Shown here piece by piece: positions 6,824 to 16,159 of a stretch of 40,410 nt of DNA. Source of the stretch: Bartonella sp. AU18XJBT (GTDB taxonomy: Bacteria > Pseudomonadota > Alphaproteobacteria > Rhizobiales > Rhizobiaceae); assembly GCF_028618595.1 (NCBI RefSeq), contig NZ_JAQITE010000018.1:1-40410 (forward strand). The letters are read 5' to 3'. The notes under the pieces were generated by a model. That model saw only the letters and a list, made by a program, of their open reading frames with translations. It did not search any database and had not been told where the DNA came from. A program made the translations under genes and the position numbers. Position 1 is the first letter of the stretch. Every line of letters starts with the position of its first letter.

Positions 6824-9184
6824 GTGAAAGCATTAACACTAAAAAGAACTATTTTAACAAAATTAGGTGCTCTCGCTTTTAAAAGTGTTATGGGGGTTAT
6901 TTTAGGAAGTGCTTTGTCTTATTGTGCGCACGCTCAAAGCCTTCTATCTCCTTCTCAAAGCCGCCTTCAAAATCCGGAACCTCCTCTTTTGCTCTCTGCG
7001 GATGAACTCATCTACAATCGTGATGAAAACACTGTTTCTGCACAAGGTAATGTCCAAATCGAATATGATGGCAATAAAGTTGTCGCTCAAAAAATTATTT
7101 ACAATCAAAAAACAGGACGGCTTATAGCACAAGGGAACGTTGAAATTACTCAAAAGGATGGTAATAAAATTTACTCCAACCAAATTGATATGACCAAAGA
7201 TCTTGGCGAAGGTTTTGTAAACGCCTTACGTATTGATACAGCCAACAATGTTCACTTTTCAGCCCAAAATGCTACACGCAAAAACAATCACATAACAGTC
7301 TTTGAAAATGCAACCTATACAGCCTGTGAACCTTGCTCTTATAAACCAGATCGAGACGTCCTATGGAAAATTAAAGCAAGAAAGATCATATGGAATAATA
7401 GCGTCAAAAAAATTCGGTTTGAAAATAGCAGTTTTGAAGTTTTTGGTGTACCAATTATAAAATTTCCAAATTTTGAGATCTATGATCCAACTGTCAGGCG
7501 AGCTAGCGGTCTGCTTACTCCTCATTTTTTTTATACTGATTATCTCGGGATGGGGATAAAGAATTCTTATTTCTGGAATCTCGCCCCCCATTATGATTTT
7601 ACTCTTTCTTCTACGGTTTATACCCAACAAGGGCTTTTAACCGAAGGGGAATGGCGCCAGCGTTTAAAAACAGGCCGTTATAACATTCGCTTTGCTCATA
7701 TATATCAAATGAAACCGCATAGATTCGATAACGACACAATTGATGCCCAACATAAAAACCGTTATATGCTGGCAACAAAGGGGGATTTTCGTATTAATTC
7801 ACACTGGACTTATGGATGGGATATTCTTGCACAATCAGATCGACATTTTAGTCGTGCCTATAAACTTGAAAACTATAACAATCCTACACAACTTTCTCAA
7901 GCCTATCTGAATGGTCTTGCAGGAAAAAATTATTTTGATATGCGCTTTTATCATTTTAAAGTTCAAGATTCAATATTGAATGATCCTCATTATGAACGTC
8001 ACTCTCGGCAAGCTTGGGTCTTACCACGCATCGATTATTTTTTCACACCAGATGAACCCATTTATAATGGAGAGCTTATCTTCCATAGTAATATGCAATC
8101 AATTTATCGTCGTCATGCTGACTTCAATTCACCCGACCAGAACGGAAACCCTCTCAACACAGTAAGACTTTCTGGTATGGCTGGAAATAGTTTGCGTTTA
8201 ACAAACGAGCTTCAGTGGAAAAAGCGCATCAACACGCACAGCGGACTCATCTTAACCCCCCTTCTCTCTCTACGAGCTGATATCATTACAATCAATGCAA
8301 ACAAAAATCATACAGCTTCTATAGACAACAATGCCTTATCCGCAATTCATGGTTCAAAAATTCGTGGCATGGCAACAGCAGGGTTGGAACTACGCTATCC
8401 CTTCCTCATTACAGCTGATCATTCTACACATATTATAGAACCAACCGCACAAATTTTTATACGCAATAATGAACAATATATTGGACAAATTCCTAATGAA
8501 GATGCTCAAAGCTTTGTCTTTGATGCAACCACTCTCTTTCAACGAGACAAATTTTCTGGTTATGATCGTGTAGAAGGTGGTACGAGAGCCAATATAGGTC
8601 TAAGATATTCTGGAAGCTTTAATGACAATTGGTCTCTTTATGGTCTTGTTGGACAATCCTTTCATCTGGCAGGAAAGAATTCTTTTGCAGAAAAGGACTT
8701 TGTCAATGTCGGTATTCATTCTAGCCTAGAGGCAAAACGTTCAGACTATGTTGCAATGTTTGGTACAACCCATAAAAGTGGTTTTTCCTTAGAAACGCGT
8801 GGACGCTTTGACAAAAATACAGGAAAAATCCGCCGTAGTGAAATCGAAGCATCACAAAAATGGCAAAATTTTTGGGCGGCTCTACAATATGCCTATATCG
8901 CAAAGCAACCAGATTATGAATATTCTCAAGAGCGCCAAGAAATTTCTTTTCAAACAGGACTTAAATTGGCAGATTATTGGTCCATTAATAGCAACGCCGG
9001 TTATGATTTAGTATCTGGTACATTTATAAAGCGAGGAATTAGCTTGAGTTATATGGATGAATGTTTCGGGTTAACATTCGGTTATCAACAGGTAACGAAT
9101 CCAGGCAGGAAAACACCCTTGCAAAACTTTAATTTCTCTCTTTCATTGCGTACGATCGCAGATATCGGAAAAAAGATAGATTAA
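6824..9184 (+). CDS. lptD: LPS-assembly outer-membrane protein LptD
   Basis: Beta-barrel translocon that, with lipoprotein LptE, inserts LPS in the outer leaflet. The 786-aa protein starts with GTG immediately after the lptG stop, with GAGG about 10 bases upstream. Residues 1-38 form a signal peptide ending AHA-QS. An OstA/LptA-like jellyroll follows (about 52-165, SADELIYNRDENTVSAQGNVQ split as SADELIYNRDEN and TVSAQGNVQ). A CEPC motif at residues 168-171, typical of alphaproteobacterial LptD, precedes the LptD barrel domain, whose landmarks include FGVPIIKFPNFEIYDPTVRR and RASGLLTP. A single C-terminal cysteine (DEC, residue 747) is the likely disulphide partner; E. coli LptD has a Cys pair there. 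Length and architecture are normal. Confidence 0.93.
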   Translation: MKALTLKRTILTKLGALAFKSVMGVILGSALSYCAHAQSLLSPSQSRLQNPEPPLLLSADELIYNRDENTVSAQGNVQIEYDGNKVVAQKIIYNQKTGRLIAQGNVEITQKDGNKIYSNQIDMTKDLGEGFVNALRIDTANNVHFSAQNATRKNNHITVFENATYTACEPCSYKPDRDVLWKIKARKIIWNNSVKKIRFENSSFEVFGVPIIKFPNFEIYDPTVRRASGLLTPHFFYTDYLGMGIKNSYFWNLAPHYDFTLSSTVYTQQGLLTEGEWRQRLKTGRYNIRFAHIYQMKPHRFDNDTIDAQHKNRYMLATKGDFRINSHWTYGWDILAQSDRHFSRAYKLENYNNPTQLSQAYLNGLAGKNYFDMRFYHFKVQDSILNDPHYERHSRQAWVLPRIDYFFTPDEPIYNGELIFHSNMQSIYRRHADFNSPDQNGNPLNTVRLSGMAGNSLRLTNELQWKKRINTHSGLILTPLLSLRADIITINANKNHTASIDNNALSAIHGSKIRGMATAGLELRYPFLITADHSTHIIEPTAQIFIRNNEQYIGQIPNEDAQSFVFDATTLFQRDKFSGYDRVEGGTRANIGLRYSGSFNDNWSLYGLVGQSFHLAGKNSFAEKDFVNVGIHSSLEAKRSDYVAMFGTTHKSGFSLETRGRFDKNTGKIRRSEIEASQKWQNFWAALQYAYIAKQPDYEYSQERQEISFQTGLKLADYWSINSNAGYDLVSGTFIKRGISLSYMDECFGLTFGYQQVTNPGRKTPLQNFNFSLSLRTIADIGKKID

Positions 9185-9275
9185 TTTATAAAGGGAATGT
9201 ATCAGTCATTTAACTTATCATTGTTTTTATAAAAGAAAGCGTGTATTTTAAGTTGTTGATGAGAATTAATAAACA

Positions 9276-10250
9276 ATGCGAAAGCCTATTTACATGAATA
9301 AATTGAAAAAGCGTTTTATTGCTTTATTTTATATTGCGTCTTTGAGCGTAAGCAGCCTGCTAATAAATGGATTTTTGATTCCGACAGTCTTTGCGCAGAC
9401 TTCTATTGTTGTTACAGTTAATGGCAGCCCCATCACAAATTATGATATACAAAGACGCCTTGCTTTTCTCAGATTACAACAAAAGCAAGGCAATTTGGTG
9501 GCACAGGCTAAAAAAGAGCTTATTGACGAAAAGCTAAAAAATATTGAAATAAAACGTCGTAATATTGAAGTAAGCAATGATGAAGTTGATAGAGCTTTTG
9601 AGAATTTTGCGACACAAAATAATATGACGATTGATCAGCTCAACCAGATTCTGATCCAAACTGAGATCACTGTGCAACACTTTAAAGATTACATCCGTGG
9701 ACAAATAGGATGGGGGCGTCTTGTTAGCGCACGCTATCAAGCTGAAACCGGTATGATTAGCGAACAAGAAGCTGTACGCAGAATATTAAAAAATGGTGGT
9801 GTAAAACCTTCAACCAATGAATATACATTACAGCGAATTGTTTTTGTCATTCCTGCACATCGTCGTTCAGAAATCTTTGAAAGACGTCAAAGAGAAGCAA
9901 GTAATTTTCGCGCACATTTCAGTGGATGTGCCAATGCTCACAATCAAGCAAGAGGTATTTTAGACGTTACTATCCGCCACTTAGGAAAGTTTCTGGAGCC
10001 CCAACTTCCCAATGCATGGGAACAAGCTATTCTTGCAACGCCTGCTGGAAAAATGACAAAATTACAAGAAACATCTGATGGAATAGAAGCAATTGCTGTC
10101 TGCAAAATAAAAAGAGTTTCTGATGATTATGTCGCTCGACTGATATTTTCTCTTCAAGATAGTAAAAAAAGAAGCCCGCAAAAACTTGAAGAATTAAGCA
10201 ACAAATATTTAGGAGAGTTGCGGCGAGTGGCGCGTATTCAAAATTCATAA
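9276..10250 (+). CDS. surA: SurA-type periplasmic chaperone / peptidyl-prolyl isomerase
   Basis: Periplasmic chaperone thought to escort outer-membrane proteins such as LptD. The 324 aa begin with a basic N-region (KLKKRF), a hydrophobic signal segment and a likely cleavage after TVFA-QT. A SurA N-terminal domain follows: VVTVNGSPITNYDIQRRLAFL, then LIDEKLKNIEIKRRNIEVSNDEVDRAF, split here as LIDEKLKNIEI and VSNDEVDRAFENFA. The later part (about 170-280) resembles a parvulin domain but is weakly conserved, so isomerase activity is uncertain and the chaperone role is safer. An alternative ATG at 9294 would shorten the signal peptide by six residues. The gene sits between lptD and pdxA as in related genomes. 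Its TAA shares one base with the pdxA ATG. Confidence 0.83.
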   Translation: MRKPIYMNKLKKRFIALFYIASLSVSSLLINGFLIPTVFAQTSIVVTVNGSPITNYDIQRRLAFLRLQQKQGNLVAQAKKELIDEKLKNIEIKRRNIEVSNDEVDRAFENFATQNNMTIDQLNQILIQTEITVQHFKDYIRGQIGWGRLVSARYQAETGMISEQEAVRRILKNGGVKPSTNEYTLQRIVFVIPAHRRSEIFERRQREASNFRAHFSGCANAHNQARGILDVTIRHLGKFLEPQLPNAWEQAILATPAGKMTKLQETSDGIEAIAVCKIKRVSDDYVARLIFSLQDSKKRSPQKLEELSNKYLGELRRVARIQNS

Positions 10251-11263
10251 TGGCTGCTCTTATTGTTAGCGGTGGTGATCCTGCCGGAATTGGTCCTGAA
10301 ATAGTGCTAAAAGCGTGGAATTTGCGTGTTACGCGCCAAATTCCACCTTTTGTTCTTCTTGCTGATCCCGATGTTATTCGTTCACGCGCTCGTTTTTTAC
10401 AGATTGATGTTGAGGTGCAATCTGTTCTAATCGATAATCCCGTAAAAAATTTTCAAAACGCTCTTCCTATCATACCGTTAAAAAACAAACAAAGTGATCA
10501 ATTAGGTATACCTTCATCGAATAATGCAGCTGGAATCATTGAAGCAATTCAACGCTGTGTTCAATTGATTCAAAATGGCCATGCATGTGCACTTATCACT
10601 TGTCCTATTGCAAAAAAGAATCTTTATGATGCCGGTTTTCAATTTCCAGGTCATACAGAATTTTTAGCCGATTTAGCCCATAAAGCTTTTCATAAATGTT
10701 ATCATCCAGTTATGATGTTAGCAGGACCTCGATTAAAAACAGTACCAATAACTGTTCATATTCCATTTAAAAATGTTCCTTCACAGCTTACCCGTGATTT
10801 AATTATTCAAACGGTACTTATTACTGAATGTGACTTAAAAACACGGTTTAAAATAACGTCACCCCGACTAGCTGTTGCTGGTCTTAATCCTCATGCTGGA
10901 GAAGGAGGTGCAATGGGAAAAGAAGATATTGAAGTTATCACTCCTGCTATTGAATTTCTTAAAAAGAAAGGACGCAATATTGCAGGCCCGCTGCCTGCCG
11001 ACACAATGTTCCATGAATGCGCAAGAAAGGCATATGACGTTGCCATTTGTATGTATCATGATCAAGCCCTTATCCCTGTTAAAACATTAGACTTTGATAG
11101 CACTGTTAATGTCACGTTAGGTCTCCCTTTTATTCGCACGTCTCCAGATCACGGAACTGCTTTTGACATTGCTGATAAAGGGATAGCCTCTCCCGAAAGC
11201 TTTATTGCTGCTCTTAAACTTGCAAATCAACTTGCCGAAAATAGTTTAATACCATGCCAATAG
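10250..11263 (+). CDS. pdxA: 4-hydroxythreonine-4-phosphate dehydrogenase PdxA
   Basis: NAD-dependent enzyme of the DXP-dependent vitamin B6 pathway. It oxidises 4-phosphohydroxy-L-threonine, and the product is condensed by PdxJ to pyridoxine phosphate. The 337 aa carry family landmarks: [16 protein letters not shown] at the N-terminus, [10 protein letters not shown] and [12 protein letters not shown] around 120-140 (first metal-ligand His), [17 protein letters not shown] near 205-225 (second His), and [13 protein letters not shown] near 270 (third His). The start overlaps the surA stop by one base, and the 3' end overlaps rsmA by 10 bases. Pairing of pdxA with rsmA is widely conserved in proteobacteria. 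Confidence 0.95.
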   Translation: MAALIVSGGDPAGIGPEIVLKAWNLRVTRQIPPFVLLADPDVIRSRARFLQIDVEVQSVLIDNPVKNFQNALPIIPLKNKQSDQLGIPSSNNAAGIIEAIQRCVQLIQNGHACALITCPIAKKNLYDAGFQFPGHTEFLADLAHKAFHKCYHPVMMLAGPRLKTVPITVHIPFKNVPSQLTRDLIIQTVLITECDLKTRFKITSPRLAVAGLNPHAGEGGAMGKEDIEVITPAIEFLKKKGRNIAGPLPADTMFHECARKAYDVAICMYHDQALIPVKTLDFDSTVNVTLGLPFIRTSPDHGTAFDIADKGIASPESFIAALKLANQLAENSLIPCQ

Positions 11264-12084
11264 ATAATCTCCCTCCTCTGCGTGAAATCATTGATATATA
11301 TGGATTACAAGCGCATAAATCTTTGGGGCAGAATTTTCTTTTTGATCTTAATTTAACATCTAAAATTGCTCATCACGCAGGCAATATAGAAGGAAAACCT
11401 GTTCTTGAAATTGGTCCAGGTCCTGGAGGTCTCACACGTGCCTTGCTAGCAAAGGGCGCCATTGTAACAGCAATAGAACGCGACGAGCGCTGCATACCAG
11501 CTCTCTTAGAAATAGAAAAGCACTATCCTAAAAAATTAAAAATTATTTGTAATGATGCACTAAAGCAAGACTTCTCAAAACTCTTTGAAACAAGCCCAGA
11601 AAAACCTCGCATTATTGCAAATCTTCCCTATAATATTGGAACACAACTCTTATTAAATTGGCTTTTGACTGAACCATGGCCTCCTTTTTATGAATCAATG
11701 ACATTGATGTTTCAACGTGAAGTTGCCAAACGGATTACAGCTAAACCTCAATCTACTCATTATGGACGTCTTAGTGTTTTAACTGGCTGGCGTACCACTG
11801 CTAAAATTGCTTTTGATGTGCCCCCTCAAGCCTTCATACCAATACCTAAAGTAACTTCTTCCGTTGTTCATATTATTCCACGAACACAACCTCTTGCCTG
11901 CTCTGCACAAAAGCTAAGCCTCGTCACAAAAACCGCCTTTGGACAAAGACGAAAAATGCTTCGTCAAAATCTCAAAACACTTGGAGGTGAAGTATTGTTA
12001 GAAAAAGCTGGAATTGATGGAACGCGCCGTGCTGAAACGCTCTCGGTTTCCGAATTTGTAACTTTAGCGCATCTCGTGCTCTAA
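11254..12084 (+). CDS. rsmA: 16S rRNA dimethyltransferase RsmA (KsgA)
   Basis: SAM-dependent enzyme that dimethylates two adjacent adenines near the 3' end of 16S rRNA, a late quality step in small-subunit assembly. The 276-aa sequence has the family opening [14 protein letters not shown] motif [17 protein letters not shown] (about 46-61), acidic motif [15 protein letters not shown] motif III, and catalytic motif [10 protein letters not shown] near 127-134. The C-terminal helical domain contains [16 protein letters not shown], split as KTAFGQRR and KMLRQNLK, as expected. It overlaps the end of pdxA by 10 bases and closes the lptF-rsmA run. A shared terminator separates it from convergent gmk. 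Confidence 0.95.
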   Translation: MPIDNLPPLREIIDIYGLQAHKSLGQNFLFDLNLTSKIAHHAGNIEGKPVLEIGPGPGGLTRALLAKGAIVTAIERDERCIPALLEIEKHYPKKLKIICNDALKQDFSKLFETSPEKPRIIANLPYNIGTQLLLNWLLTEPWPPFYESMTLMFQREVAKRITAKPQSTHYGRLSVLTGWRTTAKIAFDVPPQAFIPIPKVTSSVVHIIPRTQPLACSAQKLSLVTKTAFGQRRKMLRQNLKTLGGEVLLEKAGIDGTRRAETLSVSEFVTLAHLVL

Positions 12085-12117
12085 AAAATTGCACTTTTTG
12101 TTATGCAATCTTTTTTA
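12083..12117. terminator. Probable bidirectional terminator between rsmA and gmk
   Basis: ATTGCA (12088-12093) pairs with TGCAAT (12104-12109). The stem is extended by A-rich sequence on the left and a T6 run on the right (12111-12116), so it can act on both converging transcripts. The 10-base loop and short GC core make it moderate in strength. Confidence 0.6.
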
Positions 12118-12792
12118 ATCAAGACATTTATCGATCTTTTCAGCAATAAGCCCATCAACAAAAGAGTCAAGATAAGAACAGCGCTCGCGTTTTGTGGTTT
12201 CAGCTAAATAAATTGATTTAATAAAAGATAAAGACTGATCTAAATCTTCATTAATCACAACATAATCATAAGAACGCCAATGCTTTAACTCCGTTCGTGC
12301 ATTTTCCAATCGTAAATTGATGATATCTTGGCTATCTTCTGCTCGACGATGTAAACGCGAAACAAGCTCTTTCATTGAAGGTGGAAGGATAAAAACAGAT
12401 ACAGTGTCCCCTAGCATCTTTTTTTGCAACTGTTCGGTACCTTGATAATCAATATCAAATAACATATCACGGCCAGTACTTAGTGCGTTTTCAACAGTTT
12501 CACGTAAAGTGCCATAATAATTTCCGTGAACTTCTGCCCATTCAATAAATTCATCTCTATCACGCTTATATTCAAACTCTTCCTTTGAAATAAAGTGATA
12601 ATGCAGTCCATCTACTTCACTAGGACGCCTTTTTCTTGTGGTCATACTTACGGAAAGCTCTAATTGTCCATCTTTTAGAAGTAATCGAGAAATTGTTGAT
12701 TTACCAGCACCTGAAGGTGAAGAGAGAATAAATAAAAAACCGCGGCGTTGATTTATTTTTATCGCACTCAATTTACTTTCAAAGACTGTCAT
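12115..12792 (-). CDS. gmk: Guanylate kinase
   Basis: Phosphorylates GMP to GDP with ATP in nucleotide salvage and GTP supply. The 225-aa protein carries the P-loop [10 protein letters not shown] (about residues 24-33), the GMP-binding region [21 protein letters not shown] (split as [11 protein letters not shown] and EVDGLHYHF), [13 protein letters not shown] near 85-97, [10 protein letters not shown] near 115, and the lid region [17 protein letters not shown]. The C-terminus is slightly longer than the roughly 207 residues of E. coli. It is transcribed toward rsmA. In related genomes yicC usually lies just upstream; here that slot holds only 299 bases. Confidence 0.95.
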   Translation of the reverse strand: MTVFESKLSAIKINQRRGFLFILSSPSGAGKSTISRLLLKDGQLELSVSMTTRKRRPSEVDGLHYHFISKEEFEYKRDRDEFIEWAEVHGNYYGTLRETVENALSTGRDMLFDIDYQGTEQLQKKMLGDTVSVFILPPSMKELVSRLHRRAEDSQDIINLRLENARTELKHWRSYDYVVINEDLDQSLSFIKSIYLAETTKRERCSYLDSFVDGLIAEKIDKCLD

Positions 12793-13091
12793 TACATCAC
12801 TCTACTTTGTTCATAAATGTTTCTCCAAAATTTGAACTATACATTATCTCAACCTTTCCCTTAATCAATGTGTTTTCTTAGCAGTTCTCAATGTTATTCT
12901 GCTCTTTTTTGAGATAAGTTATTAGCAATGTATTCACAGCTTTCTTAAATATTTTTATCCATACGCTAATCCCACTTGTGACAGACAAGAAAATAATTTT
13001 TTATCATTCTCATAAAAAGTTTAAAGAGAAAATTTTTACTATATTTTGCATTCTCATTTACGATGCAAAAAGATGTGTTATCATTATAAAT
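12793..13091 (-). pseudogene. Gap between mltG and gmk, possible relic of yicC
   Basis: In related Hyphomicrobiales the order is mltG-yicC-gmk, but here only 299 bases separate mltG from gmk. No open gene is present. A short minus-strand segment (about 12958-12885) reads KAVNTLLITYLKKEQNNIENC then stop (split as KAVNTLLITY and LKKEQNNIENC). By eye it resembles the YicC C-terminus, whose conserved end contains REANTL and, later, REQ.QNIE, with the part between missing. The likeness is short and could be chance. Confidence 0.28.
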
Positions 13092-14123
13092 TCAGTGTCT
13101 TGCCTTTAATTCTCGCCACTTGCGAACATTCATGTTATGTTCCTCTAAAGTTCGAGAAAAAACATGCCCTCCTGAACCATCAGCAACAAAATAAAGTGCA
13201 TCACTGCTTGGTGGATGTGCCACTGCTTTCAAAGAATCTCGACCTGGATTTGCAATAGCTGTTGGAGGCAAACCATTAATTTTATAAGTATTATATGGTG
13301 TTTCCTTCTCAAGATCTGAACGATAAATTGCACGACCGGATGGTTTTCCTTTTCCTCCAAAAAGACCATAAATTACTGTTGGATCCGATTGAAGACGCAT
13401 ATGCTTTGTAAGGCGGTTATAAAATACCGCAGCAACCATTGGTCTTTCTGCTGCAATGCCTGTTTCTTTCTCAACAATTGAGGCTAATATAACAAATTCA
13501 TCAATTGATTTAATAGGTAAATCAGGTGAACGCGTAGCCCATATAGCATGAATTAATTTTGTCTGTCCTTCACGCAATCTGTTTACAATCTCTTTACGCG
13601 TTGTCCCCCGAATAAAACGAACAGTATCTGTCATTAAACAGCCTTCTGGAGGCAAAATTTTTGGAAGGTCTCCAATCAAAATTTCATTCGCAGCTAATCG
13701 ATCGAAAACTTGCTGAACCGTTAAACCTTCAGGTACTGTAAATGTATACTCAATAGATTTTCCTTTCACAAGAATATCCATAATATCCTGCATCGAAGCA
13801 TGAGCCGGAATTAAATATTCACCAGCCTTCAGATGCGTTGTTTTTTGGTGATAACCAACCCCATAAACAAAAATATCCGATGATCGAATGAAACCACGTT
13901 TTTCTAACAATGAAGCAATTTCACGAATTCCTGTGCCAGGATGGATAAGAACAATTTGTTCTTCCTCAATTTTTCCCTTTTCTTCAAAAATACTTTTTCC
14001 AATATAAAGAGGAATACTTATGGCGAAAAGAATAACCACAATCAGCATAAGAAAAAAATGACCGAGAATAACCAACGGATTACGAACGATAGATGATTTC
14101 TTTCGTTTTTTATGTACTAACAT
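13092..14123 (-). CDS. mltG: Endolytic murein transglycosylase MltG
   Basis: Membrane-anchored lytic transglycosylase (YceG-like) that cuts nascent glycan strands and may set chain length as a terminator of elongation. The 343-aa protein has a short basic cytoplasmic tail, one membrane helix (about 18-40, LVILGHFFLMLIVVILFAI), a LysM-like region (VLIHPGTGIREIASLLEKRGF) and the catalytic domain. That domain contains LASIVEKETG, whose Glu is the catalytic acid, followed by RPMVAAVFYNRL and the conserved LQSDPTVIYGL and NTYKINGLPPTAIANPG segments. It lies between fabF and gmk as in related genomes and probably continues that leftward transcript. Confidence 0.93.
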   Translation of the reverse strand: MLVHKKRKKSSIVRNPLVILGHFFLMLIVVILFAISIPLYIGKSIFEEKGKIEEEQIVLIHPGTGIREIASLLEKRGFIRSSDIFVYGVGYHQKTTHLKAGEYLIPAHASMQDIMDILVKGKSIEYTFTVPEGLTVQQVFDRLAANEILIGDLPKILPPEGCLMTDTVRFIRGTTRKEIVNRLREGQTKLIHAIWATRSPDLPIKSIDEFVILASIVEKETGIAAERPMVAAVFYNRLTKHMRLQSDPTVIYGLFGGKGKPSGRAIYRSDLEKETPYNTYKINGLPPTAIANPGRDSLKAVAHPPSSDALYFVADGSGGHVFSRTLEEHNMNVRKWRELKARH

Positions 14124-14297
14124 GTCATAACTATCTGCTCAATGATTCGAAGAGGAATCACTTACGTCCTTTAATGATTTTCCTTTTTTCACATCGGACA
14201 TAACCCCTCAATAGCGATTAAGGACAATATTATAATTTTTCATTCACCTTATAACAAAGTAGAAAACTGAAAAGCAGAAATTAAATAAAAATACTTA

Positions 14298-15560
14298 TTA
14301 TCCCCTAAAACGTCGCATCACCAACGATGCATTTGTCCCACCAAATCCAAAAGAATTAGAAAGAATCGTATCAATCTTTCGTTCACGCGGTTTGTGTGGT
14401 ACAAGATCGATTTTAGTTTCAATCGATGGATTGTCAAGATTAAGTGTCGCTGGAGCTATATTATCCCGTATAGCTAGAACAGAAAAAATAGCCTCAGCAG
14501 CACCGGCGGCACCAAGTAAATGCCCGATAGATGATTTCGTTGATGACATGGATACTTGTGGTGCATAATTCCCTAAAACACGCTCAACAGCCGCTAGCTC
14601 TATGGAATCAGCCATCGTTGATGTACCATGAGCATTAATATAATCAAGTTCACTCACATTCACTTGTGCACGCTTAAGAGCGGCCATCATACTACGCTGA
14701 GCCCCTTCACCACTTTCTGAAGGTGCTGTAATGTGGTAAGCGTCACCAGATAAACCATAGCCAATAACCTCAGCATAAATACGCGCTCCTCGTTTTTTGG
14801 CGTGTTCCAGCTCTTCTAAAACAACAATTGCTGCTCCTTCCCCCATCACAAAACCATCACGATCAGCATCATAAGGACGAGACGCCCGTTCAGGATCATC
14901 ATTGCGACAAGTAGAAAGAGCTCTACAAGCTGCAAAACCTGCAAGAGATATCCGATTTATCGGAGATTCGGTTCCCCCTGCCACCATGACATCTGCATCA
15001 CCAAACATTATCAAACGTGCTGCATCACCAATCGCATGCGCCCCTGTCGAACAAGCAGTTACAACAGAATGATTAGGCCCCCGTAAACCATATTGAATAG
15101 ACACATAACCAGAAGCAAGATTAATCAAACGACCTGGAATAAAAAAAGGAGAAACACGACGTGGGCCCTTATCACGAAGCGTATAACCAGCTTCAACAAT
15201 GCCCTCAACTCCCCCAATTCCCGAACCAATTAACACACCTGTACAAATCTGATCTTCATCACTCTTAGGAAACCATTCGGCATCTGCAAGCGCTTGGTTA
15301 GCAGCAGCCATTGCATAAACAATAAATGCATCAACTTTACGTTGCTCTTTAGGTTCCATATACAAATCAGCATTATAGGTCCCCCCTGTTCCATCCCCTA
15401 AGGGAATGCGCGCAGCAATCTGGCATGACAAATCTGACACATCAAACTCAGTGATACGTCGGACACCACTTCTTCCTTCAAGAAGTCGTTTCCAACTATA
15501 TTCAATATTACCAGCTAATGGAGATACCAATCCTAAACCAGTAACAACAACACGTCTCAT
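14298..15560 (-). CDS. fabF: 3-oxoacyl-ACP synthase II (FabF)
   Basis: Beta-ketoacyl-ACP synthase of type II fatty-acid synthesis; it condenses malonyl-ACP with the growing acyl-ACP. The 420-aa protein has the expected Cys-His-His active site: TACSTGAHAIGDAA (Cys about 172), NAHGTSTMADS (His about 311) and SSIGHLLGAAGAAEA (His about 348). The C-terminal NSFGFGGTNASLV is typical. I chose the ATG at 15560 giving MRRVVVTGLGLVSPL, the standard family start with AAGG upstream. An in-frame GTG at 15587 adds nine residues without family support. It follows acpP by 100 bases, with two hairpins between the genes. Confidence 0.94.
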   Translation of the reverse strand: MRRVVVTGLGLVSPLAGNIEYSWKRLLEGRSGVRRITEFDVSDLSCQIAARIPLGDGTGGTYNADLYMEPKEQRKVDAFIVYAMAAANQALADAEWFPKSDEDQICTGVLIGSGIGGVEGIVEAGYTLRDKGPRRVSPFFIPGRLINLASGYVSIQYGLRGPNHSVVTACSTGAHAIGDAARLIMFGDADVMVAGGTESPINRISLAGFAACRALSTCRNDDPERASRPYDADRDGFVMGEGAAIVVLEELEHAKKRGARIYAEVIGYGLSGDAYHITAPSESGEGAQRSMMAALKRAQVNVSELDYINAHGTSTMADSIELAAVERVLGNYAPQVSMSSTKSSIGHLLGAAGAAEAIFSVLAIRDNIAPATLNLDNPSIETKIDLVPHKPRERKIDTILSNSFGFGGTNASLVMRRFRG

Positions 15561-15594
15561 AACTTCTAACCTTGAACTAAACTTCACCTCTCAA

Positions 15595-15651
15595 AGCTCT
15601 TTTTTAAAAGAGCTCCGAAGAATATAGGCAAAAGCAATTTATGCCTTTGCC
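15595..15651 (-). other. Two stem-loops between acpP and fabF
   Basis: Two inverted repeats lie in the 100-base acpP-fabF gap. GGCAAAAGCA / TGCCTTTGCC (15627-15636 with 15642-15651) has nine pairs and one mismatch and sits 10 bases after the acpP stop. AGCTCTTTT / AAAAGAGCT (15595-15603 with 15606-15614) is perfect with a two-base loop. Neither is followed by a clear T-run in the minus direction. They may protect or process the acpP message, or partly terminate it, which would fit the much higher amount of ACP needed relative to FabF. Confidence 0.5.
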
Positions 15652-15660
15652 CTTTAGTAA

Positions 15661-15897
15661 TCACGCAGAAGCCTTATCAATGAACTTGACTGCATCACCA
15701 ACTGTGAAAATCGTTTCAGCGGCTTCATCTGGAATTTCTACCCCAAACTCTTCTTCAAAAGCCATAACGAGTTCAACCGTATCAAGGCTATCAGCCCCTA
15801 GATCATCGATAAAGCTTGCATTTTCTACAACTTTATCAGCATTAACTCCAAGATGTTCCACAATAATTTTCTTAACGCGCTCTACTGTATCACTCAT
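15661..15897 (-). CDS. acpP: Acyl carrier protein
   Basis: Carries acyl intermediates of fatty-acid synthesis on a 4'-phosphopantetheine arm. The 78-aa, strongly acidic protein has the normal length. The DSL attachment motif is in [20 protein letters not shown], with the modified serine at residue 37 counting Met1. It ends in the usual helix IV region ([11 protein letters not shown]). It sits between fabG (262 bases upstream) and fabF, as in most proteobacteria. The larger upstream gap probably holds its own promoter. Confidence 0.97.
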   Translation of the reverse strand: MSDTVERVKKIIVEHLGVNADKVVENASFIDDLGADSLDTVELVMAFEEEFGVEIPDEAAETIFTVGDAVKFIDKASA

Positions 15898-16159
15898 GTT
15901 GAAATCCTCGAATTTATATTTTCCTATAATTTGGTTAACTATATCGGTTCATCTAATCAAGCAATAGATGCATTGCTTTAAAAGATTTTAGCAATGATTT
16001 AAAACATCCTGTGGATATCCCCTACAAAATGAACCAATCTGACATTCCGACATCAATTGATCAACGACCATGTTAAAGAAATAGATGCATCTATCCATTT
16101 CAATCGTTACTATCTAAAATAATACAACTGATAAATCAATGTGGAATAAAATAAATTAC

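Noticed and set aside
15641-15967. Plus-strand open frame opposite acpP
   Set aside because: Serine-rich shadow of a certain gene.
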